A stretch of 64,000 nucleotides of DNA, taken from NCBI GenBank assembly GCA_900315565.1, contig OMZS01000012.1:56877-120876 (forward strand). Direction: 5' to 3'. This DNA comes from an uncultured Prevotellaceae bacterium. GTDB taxonomy: Bacteria > Bacteroidota > Bacteroidia > Bacteroidales > Bacteroidaceae. The notes beneath the pieces are model-generated. The model was not told the DNA's origin. It was given only the letters and a program-made list of their open reading frames with translations, and did not search any database. Each line of letters begins with the position of its first letter. Position 1 is the stretch's first letter. Below, one piece after another: positions 52,845 through 61,402 of the stretch. The translations under genes and the position numbers were made by a program.

Positions 52845-54761
52845 ATGAATCTTATACAAAAACTAACGAACTGGTACTTTACAAAGGATGCGCTGCCTTA
52901 TTGGTGCGTGTTCATTTTTGACTGTCTGATGATGTTCTTGTCAGGGTTGGTGGTGTTCTGGGCTTATCACAGAACAGGATACAACGTTGCTCACTTTTGG
53001 GGAATCCTGAATTCTATTGTCATCTATGTTCTTATAGCGATGGTAGGTTTTAGACTGTTTAAGACCTACTCGGGGATGATGCGCTATTCGTCGTTCTCTG
53101 ATTTGCAGCGAATAGCTTTGGCGAATGGTTGCTCCTTGTTTGTCGCAATTATAGCTCATTACCCGATGTATAAATTGCCGCAGCCCACTTTTGAGGCGTT
53201 CCATTTGAGACATTTGGTGGTGATGTATGCTTTGGCCACTATGTTGATGTGGGCAGGGCGTGTGTTGGTGAAAGAGTTGTATGAGGTGTCCCGAGCGAAA
53301 GCTGGCAAAATGAATGTGTTGATTTATGGCATCAAGGAGGGGGGCGTCGGTTTAGCAAAACTGATTCGGAACGAACAGCCTGCCCGGTACAACCTTCGTG
53401 GTTTTATTTCGCATGAGAGTAACTTCAAAGGACACTTGCTGATGGGAGTAGGGATTTATCAGCGCGACGAGCTGCACGATGTCTTGGAACGTCTGCATGT
53501 AAAGGCTGTGTTGGTCTCTCCCCAACGGAATATGGAGTTCCGCAACGACCAGAAATTGCAGAGCATCTTAACCAATGAAGGGGTGAAAATCTTCATGACC
53601 GAAGGCTATACTGAAGGTGTGCCTGTAGAACAGATACATCTCAAGCAGGTAAGCATTGACGATTTGTTGCCTCGTGATGAGATTAAGGTCAATTTGGAAA
53701 GCGTCAGCAACATGCTTAAGGGACAGCGAATCTTGATTACCGGTTCGGCGGGAAGCATCGGTAGCGAGATGGTGCGCCAGATTGCATCGTTCGCCCCATC
53801 GGAAATGATGCTGATAGATCAAGCAGAGACACCTCAGCACGATATCCGGCTGATGATGCGGAAACAGTGGCCCGACATAAACGTTCATACAGTGGTAACC
53901 AGCATCTGCAAGGAGAAACGCATGGAAAAAGTGTTTGCCGAATTTCGTCCCGACTATGTGTTCCATGCGGCTGCCTACAAGCATGTGCCCATGATGGAAG
54001 ACAACCCCAGCGAGAGCATTCAGAACAATGTGATGGGAACAAAGGTTCTGGCTGACCTGAGTGTGAAGTATGGCGTGAAGAAATTCGTTATGATTTCCAC
54101 TGACAAGGCTGTGAATCCTACCAACGTGATGGGGTGCTCGAAACGCATTTGTGAGATTTATGTGCAGTCGCTGGATAGTCAACTAAAGAAACAGAAGGAC
54201 GGAGAGCCAAAGACCCAGTTCGTGACGACGAGGTTTGGTAATGTGCTGGGCAGCAACGGCTCTGTGATTCCGTTGTTCGAGCGGCAGATCAAGGAGGGTG
54301 GTCCCGTGACGGTGACTCATCCTGATATCATTCGTTACTTCATGTTGATTCCCGAGGCCTGCAAACTGGTACTTGAGGCCGGAACAATGGGCAATGGCGG
54401 GGAAATCTTCGTGTTTGATATGGGAAAACCCGTGAAGATTGCCGACTTGGCCAAGCGCATGATTCTGCTGAGTGGCGCAAAGAACATTGAAATCAAATAT
54501 ACGGGTCTGCGTCCGGGCGAGAAACTCTACGAGGAGATGCTCTCTACAGAGGAAAACACCAAGCCTTCGTTCCACGAGAAAATCCGTATTGCGGCTGTTC
54601 GCGAGTATGATTACGATAAGGTGCTCAAGGAGATTAACGAACTCATCGCACAGAGTCTTCTCTACGACGACATGGCCACGGTGAAGAAGATGAAAGAAAT
54701 CGTGCCTGAGTACATCAGCAACAATTCTGTGTATTCAAAACTTGATGCGCCTAAGTCATAG
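52845..54761 (+). CDS. Membrane UDP-GlcNAc 4,6-dehydratase (PglF/WbpM/CapD family)
   Basis: A 638-residue protein. Four N-terminal membrane segments (residues ~15-130), a CoA-binding-like Rossmann domain (~150-270) and the catalytic SDR: ILITGSAGSIGSEMVRQI near 297, HAAAYKHVPMMEDNP and STDKAVNPTNVMGCSKR. It supplies UDP-4-keto-6-deoxy-GlcNAc to PglE just upstream. Full length, last of the core sugar genes. Confidence 0.95.
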   Translation: MNLIQKLTNWYFTKDALPYWCVFIFDCLMMFLSGLVVFWAYHRTGYNVAHFWGILNSIVIYVLIAMVGFRLFKTYSGMMRYSSFSDLQRIALANGCSLFVAIIAHYPMYKLPQPTFEAFHLRHLVVMYALATMLMWAGRVLVKELYEVSRAKAGKMNVLIYGIKEGGVGLAKLIRNEQPARYNLRGFISHESNFKGHLLMGVGIYQRDELHDVLERLHVKAVLVSPQRNMEFRNDQKLQSILTNEGVKIFMTEGYTEGVPVEQIHLKQVSIDDLLPRDEIKVNLESVSNMLKGQRILITGSAGSIGSEMVRQIASFAPSEMMLIDQAETPQHDIRLMMRKQWPDINVHTVVTSICKEKRMEKVFAEFRPDYVFHAAAYKHVPMMEDNPSESIQNNVMGTKVLADLSVKYGVKKFVMISTDKAVNPTNVMGCSKRICEIYVQSLDSQLKKQKDGEPKTQFVTTRFGNVLGSNGSVIPLFERQIKEGGPVTVTHPDIIRYFMLIPEACKLVLEAGTMGNGGEIFVFDMGKPVKIADLAKRMILLSGAKNIEIKYTGLRPGEKLYEEMLSTEENTKPSFHEKIRIAAVREYDYDKVLKEINELIAQSLLYDDMATVKKMKEIVPEYISNNSVYSKLDAPKS

Positions 54762-54812
54762 TTTCGCGGAAAGGAAGTCCACAAAAACAAGAAAACCAAC
54801 ACAATAATCTGT

Positions 54813-55931
54813 TTGTCATTGGAGTCTATAGAGCAATATAAGTCTCTCTACGAGAAAATGCTGGCCTTGGTGCGCTACGAGTTGTGGCAGCAGCCCTTGG
54901 ATGTCTCCATTTCCAAAGACGATGTGGAGGAACTGATAGCTATCTCCAAACAGCAGACCGTGAGTGGACTGGTGGCCAATGCCATCATTGCCAATCAGCT
55001 ACCCATTGGTGATGACTTGGCTATGGCTGTTTATGGCATTCGGCAAAGCCTTGAGCGCAAGAATAAATCGATGAATGCCGAGGTGGCAAAATTCGCGGGG
55101 TTCTTGAATCGGCGCAATCTGGAATATGTGGTAGTCAAAGGGCAGACCATGGCTGCACTCTATCCGCACCCTGAAGTGCGTACCATGGGCGACATTGACT
55201 TCTATGTGCCTAAAAGCGACTTTGAGCGGGTGCAGAAGGTCATAGAGGAGCGGCTGAATATCGTCATGAGGCATAATGCCAGCAAGAGGCACGACAACTT
55301 TGAGATAGAAGGCTTCTCTTTTGAGATGCATTCCGACATGACCGAATTCGGTTATAGGAAATATCAGAAGAACTGGAACAGCTTTTTTGACGATGCCATT
55401 CGTCAGAGTCCTTCAACGGTCAATATTGATGGCGAGGCTGTAAAGACGCTCTCTCCTACGCTCGACGCACTCTACATCTTCCTTCACGCCTTCTACCATC
55501 TCATTTTGAATGGCAACGGCATGGGGCTGAAACAATACTGCGACTGGTGCATGGTGATGCACCGCCTGCACGACCAGATTGATTTCGAGTTGCTTGATCG
55601 CTATTTAGTGGGCCTGCACCTGAAAAAAGCCTTTTTGGCCGTCGGTGCCCTCTGCATAGAAAAGTTAGGGCTGCCTGAGAGCGACTTGCACTTTCCGTTG
55701 ACTGAAGAATCCAAGAGATGGCCAGCAAAGATAATGTCCAATCTGTTTGAAACCAGAGCTTTAAGTGAGAAAATCCGTGTCAAGGGCGGAGTCAGCCTGT
55801 TGCATAGCATGGCCACTTCGCGCATCGTAGCCAAACAGGTGAAGACCTACTTCCCCCTTTCGCCTATGGAAATGCTGTTCCGCATTCCAGAAATGACCCT
55901 TTGGTCCGTCAAGAAAAGGTTTGTGGAGTAG
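54813..55931 (+). CDS. Nucleotidyltransferase-fold protein (NTP_transf_5)
   Basis: A protein of about 372 residues with the nucleotidyltransferase core VVVKGQTMAALYPHPEVRTM followed by GDIDFYVP (G-D-I-D catalytic motif), a family common at the ends of Bacteroidetes polysaccharide loci and of unknown substrate. The start is unclear: TTG 54813 or 54819 gives the full N-terminal helix, while ATG 54858 removes 15 residues. Distantly related to MenA-type nucleotidyltransferases. Probably the last gene of the operon; a terminator lies 150 bases downstream. Confidence 0.85.
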   Translation: MSLESIEQYKSLYEKMLALVRYELWQQPLDVSISKDDVEELIAISKQQTVSGLVANAIIANQLPIGDDLAMAVYGIRQSLERKNKSMNAEVAKFAGFLNRRNLEYVVVKGQTMAALYPHPEVRTMGDIDFYVPKSDFERVQKVIEERLNIVMRHNASKRHDNFEIEGFSFEMHSDMTEFGYRKYQKNWNSFFDDAIRQSPSTVNIDGEAVKTLSPTLDALYIFLHAFYHLILNGNGMGLKQYCDWCMVMHRLHDQIDFELLDRYLVGLHLKKAFLAVGALCIEKLGLPESDLHFPLTEESKRWPAKIMSNLFETRALSEKIRVKGGVSLLHSMATSRIVAKQVKTYFPLSPMEMLFRIPEMTLWSVKKRFVE

Positions 55932-56080
55932 AGGCAGAAGATTGAAGGTTTGTGGAGTATAGGTAGAAGAGCGTTCATATTCATGGAAAAGAACAATAAC
56001 AATATAATTTTTTAAACGTCTTGCTGTAGCTGTGAAGCAAATGTAGGACATTCGAATATAATACTATTCGTTTAATTGCA

Positions 56081-56116
56081 AATCCCTTTCCGGCGTGAGT
56101 CGGAAAGGGATTTTTT
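56081..56116. terminator. Bidirectional terminator ending the polysaccharide operon
   Basis: A 12-bp stem AATCCCTTTCCG (56081-56092) with CGGAAAGGGATT (56101-56112) and a T run at 56113-56116. Lies between the operon end and the convergent alpha-galactosidase gene. Confidence 0.9.
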
Positions 56117-56130
56117 CGTATTCTAGAACC

Positions 56131-58326
56131 TTATTCTGCCATCAGTTCCAGCACGCGGCTCGACCAGTTCACCTTCTGGCCCCAGTCCACGTTGTGCGTG
56201 TAGGGCATTTCCAGGCCGTGGCTCATCAGGTAGTCGCCGCTGTAGGTCTGTCCCTCGCAGTCGAGCGGGGTGAGGTCGATGCGGTTCAGCTCGTGCACTT
56301 TATACATACGTGCGGGGTCGAGTCCGGCCATCTTGACGCGCGGCAGGTGCTCGTTCTGGAATTGCTCGGTTTTCCACCAGTAGAACACGGCGCGGTCCTT
56401 CTCTTGGCTGACGTACATAAGCGATGCCAGGCCCTTGTGGTCGTAAGGCGAGAGCAGACGGTAGATGTCGCCAAACTGCACCACGGGGCGTATCTGCTTG
56501 TATTCGCCGATGGCTTTGCGGCAGAGTTCCTTCTCCTGGTCGGTCATGTTCTTGGGCTGTATTTCCATTCCCAGTCGTCCGCTCATGGCTACGTCAATGC
56601 GCATTTTGAGCGACGTGGTGCGATAGACGGTGTGGTTGGGCGCAGCCGAAATGTGGCTGGCCATGGCAATGGCGGGGAAGAAGTAGCTGGTGCCCCACTG
56701 CATGTAGATGCGCTGAAGGGCGTCGGTGTTGTCGCTCACCCAGAACTCGTCGAACCAGGGCAGCACGCCCCAGTTGGCGCGTCCGCCGCCGCTGGCGCAT
56801 GCCTGAATGGTGAGGTCGGGATACTTCTGGCGGATGCGCTTGCACACCTTTTCCAGTCCGCGGTGGTACTCAATGTAGAGGTGGCTCTGGTCGGCCATGT
56901 TCAGGTATTGCGAGCCGTGGTTCATGATGGCCATGTTGGCATCCCACTTGATGTAGTCTATCTCCGGATACTTGGTCATGAGGTCATCTACAATCTTGAA
57001 TACGAAGTCCTGCACCTTGGGATTGGCAAGGTCGAGCACCAGCTGGGTGCCGCCACGTCCGAGCACAGCGTCGCGCTGCGGGGCTTTCACTATCCAGTCG
57101 GGGTGTTTCTCGTAGAGTTCGCTCACCGAGTTGGTCATTTCGGGCTCAATCCAGATGCCAAACTTGATGCCGTGCTTCTTGGCGTCGCGCAGCAGTCCCT
57201 CAATGCCCTCGGGCAGTTTGTTCTTATCTACCACCCAGTCGCCCAGCGACGAGTTGTCGGTCTTGCGGGGGTATTTGTCGCCAAACCAGCCGTCGTCCAT
57301 CACGAAGAGCTCGCCGCCCATCGAGGCAATGTCGCCCATCATCTGGTCCATGCCCTGCTGGTTGATGTCAAAATAAACGCCCTCCCACGAGTTGAGCAGT
57401 ATTTTGCGCTCCTTGTTGCCGTGCATGAGCATGTACTTACGGCCCCAGCGGTGGAAGTTGCGGCTGGCGCCCGACAGTCCTTCCTGCGAGAAGGTGAGGG
57501 CCAGCTTCGGGGTCTTGAATGTCTCCCCCTTCTTCAGGTGGTACTCCGAGTTGTCGGGGTTGATGCCGGCAAAGAAGTAGTGGTACTCCGTGTCGTCGGT
57601 GTCTATTTTCAGTTGGTAGTTGCCGCTGTAGCAGAGGGCAGCGCCGATGACGTCGCCTGCATTCTCGCGTGCCTTGCCGTCGAGCGAGAACATCACCTCG
57701 CCGTGGTCGGTGTGCGAGTTGCGCGTGCCATCTTTGTTCTTGAGCAGCTTGACGCCGGGCTGCAGCAGCTCTTCGCTCAGACGGCCCTCGTTGGCCCACG
57801 AGCCGTAGAGATGGCTCAGCCACACCTCGCCGCGGCGTATGGGCAGACAGCCCGAGGCGAACTGCGTCAGCGTGACGGTGGCGCGTTCCTGATTGGTGAT
57901 TTCGGTCCACACCTCAATCATGTCCACGTCCTTATACTCCTGGTATTTCAAATCTACGTTCAGTGCGTACACGGCGTCGCGCATGTGGATGACGGTAATG
58001 GTGTTGCCGTCGTTCTTCAGCCGTTCCGTGCCTGTCACTGTCAGTGCTGTTGACATGTTGCCGTCAGCGTGGCGCACGGCCAGGGCGGCTTCGGCGGGAG
58101 CGTTCAGCCCATAAGCCGGATAGGCATCCATTCGCCCGCTTCGGGGTGCCTGTAGATGGCTCAGGTCGTTGTCGCTCAGGCGTTTGCCGAAGTAAACGTA
58201 CTGCGGCTGCTGGCCTTTCTCCACATTGAGCACGAGCGAGATGTTCTTGGTCTGCACAACCACTTGTTCGGCCATTGCCACTGCGGGCAACAGCATGAGC
58301 AAGGCTAGAAAAAGTTTTTTCTTCAT
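56131..58326 (-). CDS. GH36 alpha-galactosidase, secreted
   Basis: Hydrolyses terminal alpha-galactosides such as melibiose and raffinose-type sugars. The 731-residue chain has a signal peptide (KKKLFLALLMLLPAVAMA), an N-terminal beta-supersandwich, a (beta/alpha)8 barrel with nucleophile YIKWDANMAI, CASGGGRANWGVLPWFDEFW, acid/base WVSDNTDA, and a C-terminal beta domain. Periplasmic or surface. No SusC/SusD genes adjoin, so it is a stand-alone enzyme. A TATCTTTG -7 box lies 105 bases upstream. Confidence 0.95.
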   Translation of the reverse strand: MKKKLFLALLMLLPAVAMAEQVVVQTKNISLVLNVEKGQQPQYVYFGKRLSDNDLSHLQAPRSGRMDAYPAYGLNAPAEAALAVRHADGNMSTALTVTGTERLKNDGNTITVIHMRDAVYALNVDLKYQEYKDVDMIEVWTEITNQERATVTLTQFASGCLPIRRGEVWLSHLYGSWANEGRLSEELLQPGVKLLKNKDGTRNSHTDHGEVMFSLDGKARENAGDVIGAALCYSGNYQLKIDTDDTEYHYFFAGINPDNSEYHLKKGETFKTPKLALTFSQEGLSGASRNFHRWGRKYMLMHGNKERKILLNSWEGVYFDINQQGMDQMMGDIASMGGELFVMDDGWFGDKYPRKTDNSSLGDWVVDKNKLPEGIEGLLRDAKKHGIKFGIWIEPEMTNSVSELYEKHPDWIVKAPQRDAVLGRGGTQLVLDLANPKVQDFVFKIVDDLMTKYPEIDYIKWDANMAIMNHGSQYLNMADQSHLYIEYHRGLEKVCKRIRQKYPDLTIQACASGGGRANWGVLPWFDEFWVSDNTDALQRIYMQWGTSYFFPAIAMASHISAAPNHTVYRTTSLKMRIDVAMSGRLGMEIQPKNMTDQEKELCRKAIGEYKQIRPVVQFGDIYRLLSPYDHKGLASLMYVSQEKDRAVFYWWKTEQFQNEHLPRVKMAGLDPARMYKVHELNRIDLTPLDCEGQTYSGDYLMSHGLEMPYTHNVDWGQKVNWSSRVLELMAE

Positions 58327-58430
58327 GGTGTTTCTGCTTGTTTTTATTGAATGAAAATATTGTTGTTTTTAGGTTCGTCGGGTTTTTAGTGGCGGTCATT
58401 GGTCTATGAGAGTCTGGCCATTGACCATTG

Positions 58431-58438
58431 CAAAGATA
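58431..58438 (-). promoter_or_regulatory. Probable -7 box of the alpha-galactosidase gene
   Basis: Minus strand TATCTTTG matches TAnnTTTG. No TTTG occurs at the proper distance, so an activator may be needed. Confidence 0.5.
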
Positions 58439-58586
58439 TGAAAAACGAAAGAAAAACGAGGTTTTTTCAGAGAAAAACTTTCACCTTGCCAGCCATTTTG
58501 AAGTTTAAGTATTACTTTTTGTCAAGATAATACCGCACCCCCGTAAAAAAGTCAGCCTTTCATGACAATTTCAAAAATAAAGTTTG

Positions 58587-58594
58587 TACTTTTG
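58587..58594 (+). promoter_or_regulatory. -7 box directly before panE
   Basis: TACTTTTG matches TAnnTTTG and ends 8 bases before the panE ATG (58603), implying an almost leaderless mRNA. No clear -33 box. Confidence 0.55.
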
Positions 58595-58602
58595 CATCCG
58601 TC

Positions 58603-59526
58603 ATGAAATACGGAATTATCGGAACAGGAGCCATTGGCGGATACTATGGCTCCAAACTGGCAAGAAGCGGACAGGAGGTTCACTTCTTGTTTCACTCAGA
58701 TTACGAGTATGTGCGCGAGCATGGCTTACAGGTGGATTCGTGCGACGGCAGTTTCCATCTCGACCATGTGAATGCCTACCATTCGTCGGCCGACATGCCT
58801 AAGTGCGACGTGGTGATGGTCAGTCTCAAGTCGGTCAACAACCATCTGCTGCCCTCGTTGCTGCCACCGTTGCTCGGCGAGCGCACCTTGGTGGTGATGA
58901 TTCAGAACGGCATTGGCGTGGAACCCGACATTCAGCAAATGTTCCCCGGCCTCTGGCTGGCCGCCGGCCTGGCTTTCATCTGCTCGGCCAAGAGCGAGCC
59001 CGGACGCGTGTCGCACCAGTGCTACGGCAGCATCAACCTGGCCAACTATTCGTGTCCCGATGCGCAGCTCATGGCACAGCTACTGGCCGACTTTACCGCT
59101 GCCGGCATTGAGGCTCACGAGGTGGAATATCAGGAAGCCCGCTGGAAAAAGGCTGTGTGGAACATGCCGTTCAACGGCATGACCGTGGCCCTGAACACCC
59201 GCACCGACCTGCTCTTGAACCACCCTGCCACCCGCCAGCTCATCTACGACCAGATGATGGAAGTAGTAGGCGCTGCCCAGCATCTCGGCGTGAATGGTCT
59301 CGACGCCTCGTTTGCCGACCTCATGATGAAGACCACCGACGCCATGACGCCCTATTCGCCCAGCATGAAGCTCGACTACGACTTCCATCGCCCCATGGAA
59401 ATCTATTATCTCTACACGCGCCCCATCGAGGAGGCTGCCCGTGCGGGCTACGCCATGCCTAAGCTGGCCATGCTCGAGGCCGAGCTGCGCTTCCTGGCCG
59501 AACACAACACTCCGAAGAAAAAATAA
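58603..59526 (+). CDS. panE: Ketopantoate reductase (2-dehydropantoate 2-reductase)
   Basis: NADPH-dependent reduction of ketopantoate to pantoate for coenzyme A synthesis. The 307 residues begin with the Rossmann motif YGIIGTGAIGGYYGSKLARS; also seen are MVSLKSVNN, MIQNGIGVEP, the catalytic lysine in RWKKAVWNMPFNGMTVA and late PSMKLDYDFHRPMEI. Some ApbA/PanE homologues have other substrates, so function is family-level. The start is fixed by the motif at residue 3. Confidence 0.9.
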   Translation: MKYGIIGTGAIGGYYGSKLARSGQEVHFLFHSDYEYVREHGLQVDSCDGSFHLDHVNAYHSSADMPKCDVVMVSLKSVNNHLLPSLLPPLLGERTLVVMIQNGIGVEPDIQQMFPGLWLAAGLAFICSAKSEPGRVSHQCYGSINLANYSCPDAQLMAQLLADFTAAGIEAHEVEYQEARWKKAVWNMPFNGMTVALNTRTDLLLNHPATRQLIYDQMMEVVGAAQHLGVNGLDASFADLMMKTTDAMTPYSPSMKLDYDFHRPMEIYYLYTRPIEEAARAGYAMPKLAMLEAELRFLAEHNTPKKK

Positions 59527-59550
59527 TTCAACTTTTGCAGGTAAAGTAAA

Positions 59551-59678
59551 CAAGGAGTTCAGGGAGTTACAAGGAGTTACAAGACATCAGTCTTAGCTCT
59601 TAAGTAATCTTTCTGAAGCGGAAAACAGAAATAAAGTTATTGTCTTGAACTCCTTGTAACTACTTGAACTCCTTGAAC
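59551..59678. repeat. Inverted repeat of AAGGAGTT-type words
   Basis: The left arm (59551-59586: AAGGAGTTCAGGGAGTTACA and on) and right arm (59641-59678: TGTCTTGAACTCCTTGTAAC and on) are imperfect reverse complements around a 54-base loop. No gene. It lies in the leader of the peptidase gene. Confidence 0.8.
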
Positions 59679-59738
59679 TACAGAAAGTTGAGAGCTTGCG
59701 AAACTCAAGTAAATAAAAATACAAAAACAGAAAATGCC

Positions 59739-61136
59739 ATGAAGAAAGTTTTTCTCACCCTACTGGTGCTTGGCAGCGCCATGTATGCTTATGCACAGGG
59801 CGGCATCACGCCCCAGATGCTGAAAACCATTCAGCAGAGTCAGAAAACCACCGCTGCCGACCGCGCCATCGGCAATGCCATTGCGGCCAACAGCATTGAC
59901 AACCTGGCCAAAAACCACGCCCACGCCGGCGAGCTGGACACCCACTTCAGCATAGAGACCCCCAAGCAGAGCATCACCGACCAGAAAAGCTCAGGCCGCT
60001 GCTGGATGTTCAGCGGGTTCAACGTGCTGCGCTCCGACTTTGCCCACCGCAACAACGACACGCTGAAGGTGGATTTCTCACAGGCTTACCTCTTTTTCTA
60101 CGACCAGCTGGAGAAAGCCAACCTCTTTCTGCAGGCTGCCATCGACCATGCCAAGAAACCGCTTGACGACCCGCGCGTGCAGTTCTTCTTCAAGACTCCC
60201 ATTGGCGACGGCGGCACCTTCTGCGGCGTAGCCGACCTCTCGGCCAAGTATGGTCTGGTGCCCAAGGCCGTCATGCCCGAGTCGTACAGCAGCGACAATA
60301 CCTCGCGCATGGCCTCGCTCATCAAGTCAAAACTGCGCGAGCAGGGACTGCAGCTGCGCGACATGGTCAGTAAGGGCAAGAAAGCTGCCGACCTCAATGC
60401 TGCCAAGACGCAGATGCTCGGCACCATCTACCACATGCTTGCCCTCACCATCGGCGAGCCCCCGCAACAGTTTGCCTACACCTTCCGTAACCGCGCGGGC
60501 GAGGCCGTAGGCGAACCTAAGACTTATACCCCGCAGAGCTTCTATCAGCAAGTGGTGGGCCGCGACCTGAACGGCACCTTCATCATGGTGATGAACGACC
60601 CGCGACGGCCCTACCACAAGACTTACGAGGTGGAGTACGACCGCCACACCTACGACGGCCACAACTGGCGCTACCTCAACCTGCCCATGGACGAGATCGC
60701 ACAGCTGGCCATCGCACAGCTCCGCGACGGACGCAAGATGTACAGCTCTTACGACGTGGCCAAGCAACTCGACCGCAAGCGCGGCTACAGCGACCTGGAG
60801 AACTTCGACTACGAGTCGCTCTTTGGCACCACCTTCGGCATGGACAAGGCACAGCGCATCGCCACCTTCGACAGCGGCTCCACCCATGCCATGACCCTCA
60901 CCGCCGTCGATTTAGACAACGAAGGTAAGCCCCTGAAGTGGAAAGTGGAAAACTCGTGGGGTGCCTCGTGGGGCGACAATGGCGGCTGCATCATCATGAC
61001 CAACCGTTGGTTTGAGGAGTACATGTTCCGCCTGGTGGTAGATATGCAGTACGTTCCCGAGCAGCTCAAGCGCGAGTACGAGCAGAAACCCATCATGGTG
61101 ATGCCCGAAGACCCCCTCTTCGCCGAGGACGAGTAA
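59739..61136 (+). CDS. Secreted C1B cysteine peptidase (aminopeptidase C / bleomycin hydrolase-like)
   Basis: A 465-residue papain-fold peptidase. Starting at 59739 it has a signal peptide (KKVFLTLLVLGSAMYAYAQ); the longer frame from 59664 runs through repeat sequence. Catalytic residues: Cys in QKSSGRCWMFSGFN, His in GSTHAMTLTAVD, Asn in KVENSWGASWGD. Cytoplasmic PepC enzymes lack signal peptides; this exported form is common in Bacteroidales and probably trims peptides in the periplasm. Confidence 0.94.
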   Translation: MKKVFLTLLVLGSAMYAYAQGGITPQMLKTIQQSQKTTAADRAIGNAIAANSIDNLAKNHAHAGELDTHFSIETPKQSITDQKSSGRCWMFSGFNVLRSDFAHRNNDTLKVDFSQAYLFFYDQLEKANLFLQAAIDHAKKPLDDPRVQFFFKTPIGDGGTFCGVADLSAKYGLVPKAVMPESYSSDNTSRMASLIKSKLREQGLQLRDMVSKGKKAADLNAAKTQMLGTIYHMLALTIGEPPQQFAYTFRNRAGEAVGEPKTYTPQSFYQQVVGRDLNGTFIMVMNDPRRPYHKTYEVEYDRHTYDGHNWRYLNLPMDEIAQLAIAQLRDGRKMYSSYDVAKQLDRKRGYSDLENFDYESLFGTTFGMDKAQRIATFDSGSTHAMTLTAVDLDNEGKPLKWKVENSWGASWGDNGGCIIMTNRWFEEYMFRLVVDMQYVPEQLKREYEQKPIMVMPEDPLFAEDE

Positions 61137-61140
61137 AAAG

Positions 61141-61293
61141 AGTTAGGAGCTGAAAAGAGTTAGGAGTTAGGAGTTAGGAGTTTTTTTCTTAACTCCTTTC
61201 TTATTTCTCCAGCTCTTAACTCTTAACTCCTAACTCTTAACTCCTAACTCTTAACTCTTAACTCCTAACTCCTAACTCCTAACTCCTAACTCT
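61141..61293. repeat. Large inverted repeat of AGTTAGGAGTT / AACTCCTAACT
   Basis: The left arm (61141-61181) has 3-4 copies of GTTAGGA; the right arm (about 61211-61293) has about ten copies of its complement, ACTCCTA or ACTCTTA. The two can fold into many registers. Resembles the arrays at 10331 and 59551 in word choice. Confidence 0.85.
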
Positions 61294-61375
61294 TTAACGT
61301 TTCCCAGCTCGCAAAGCGTTATTCACGGCAAAGTATTTGAAACACCAAACTACCGAATACCTCAAAAAAAAACTA

Positions 61376-61383
61376 TATTTTTG
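61376..61383 (+). promoter_or_regulatory. -7 box of the TPR regulator gene
   Basis: TATTTTTG matches TAnnTTTG and lies 20 bases before the chosen ATG at 61403; no clear -33. Confidence 0.45.
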
Positions 61384-61402
61384 CAACAAAATAAAAAAGT
61401 TA

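Noticed and set aside
56095-58053. 652-codon frame opposite the alpha-galactosidase
   Set aside because: Antisense to a complete GH36 enzyme with signal peptide and catalytic motifs; the frame has shadow-type composition.
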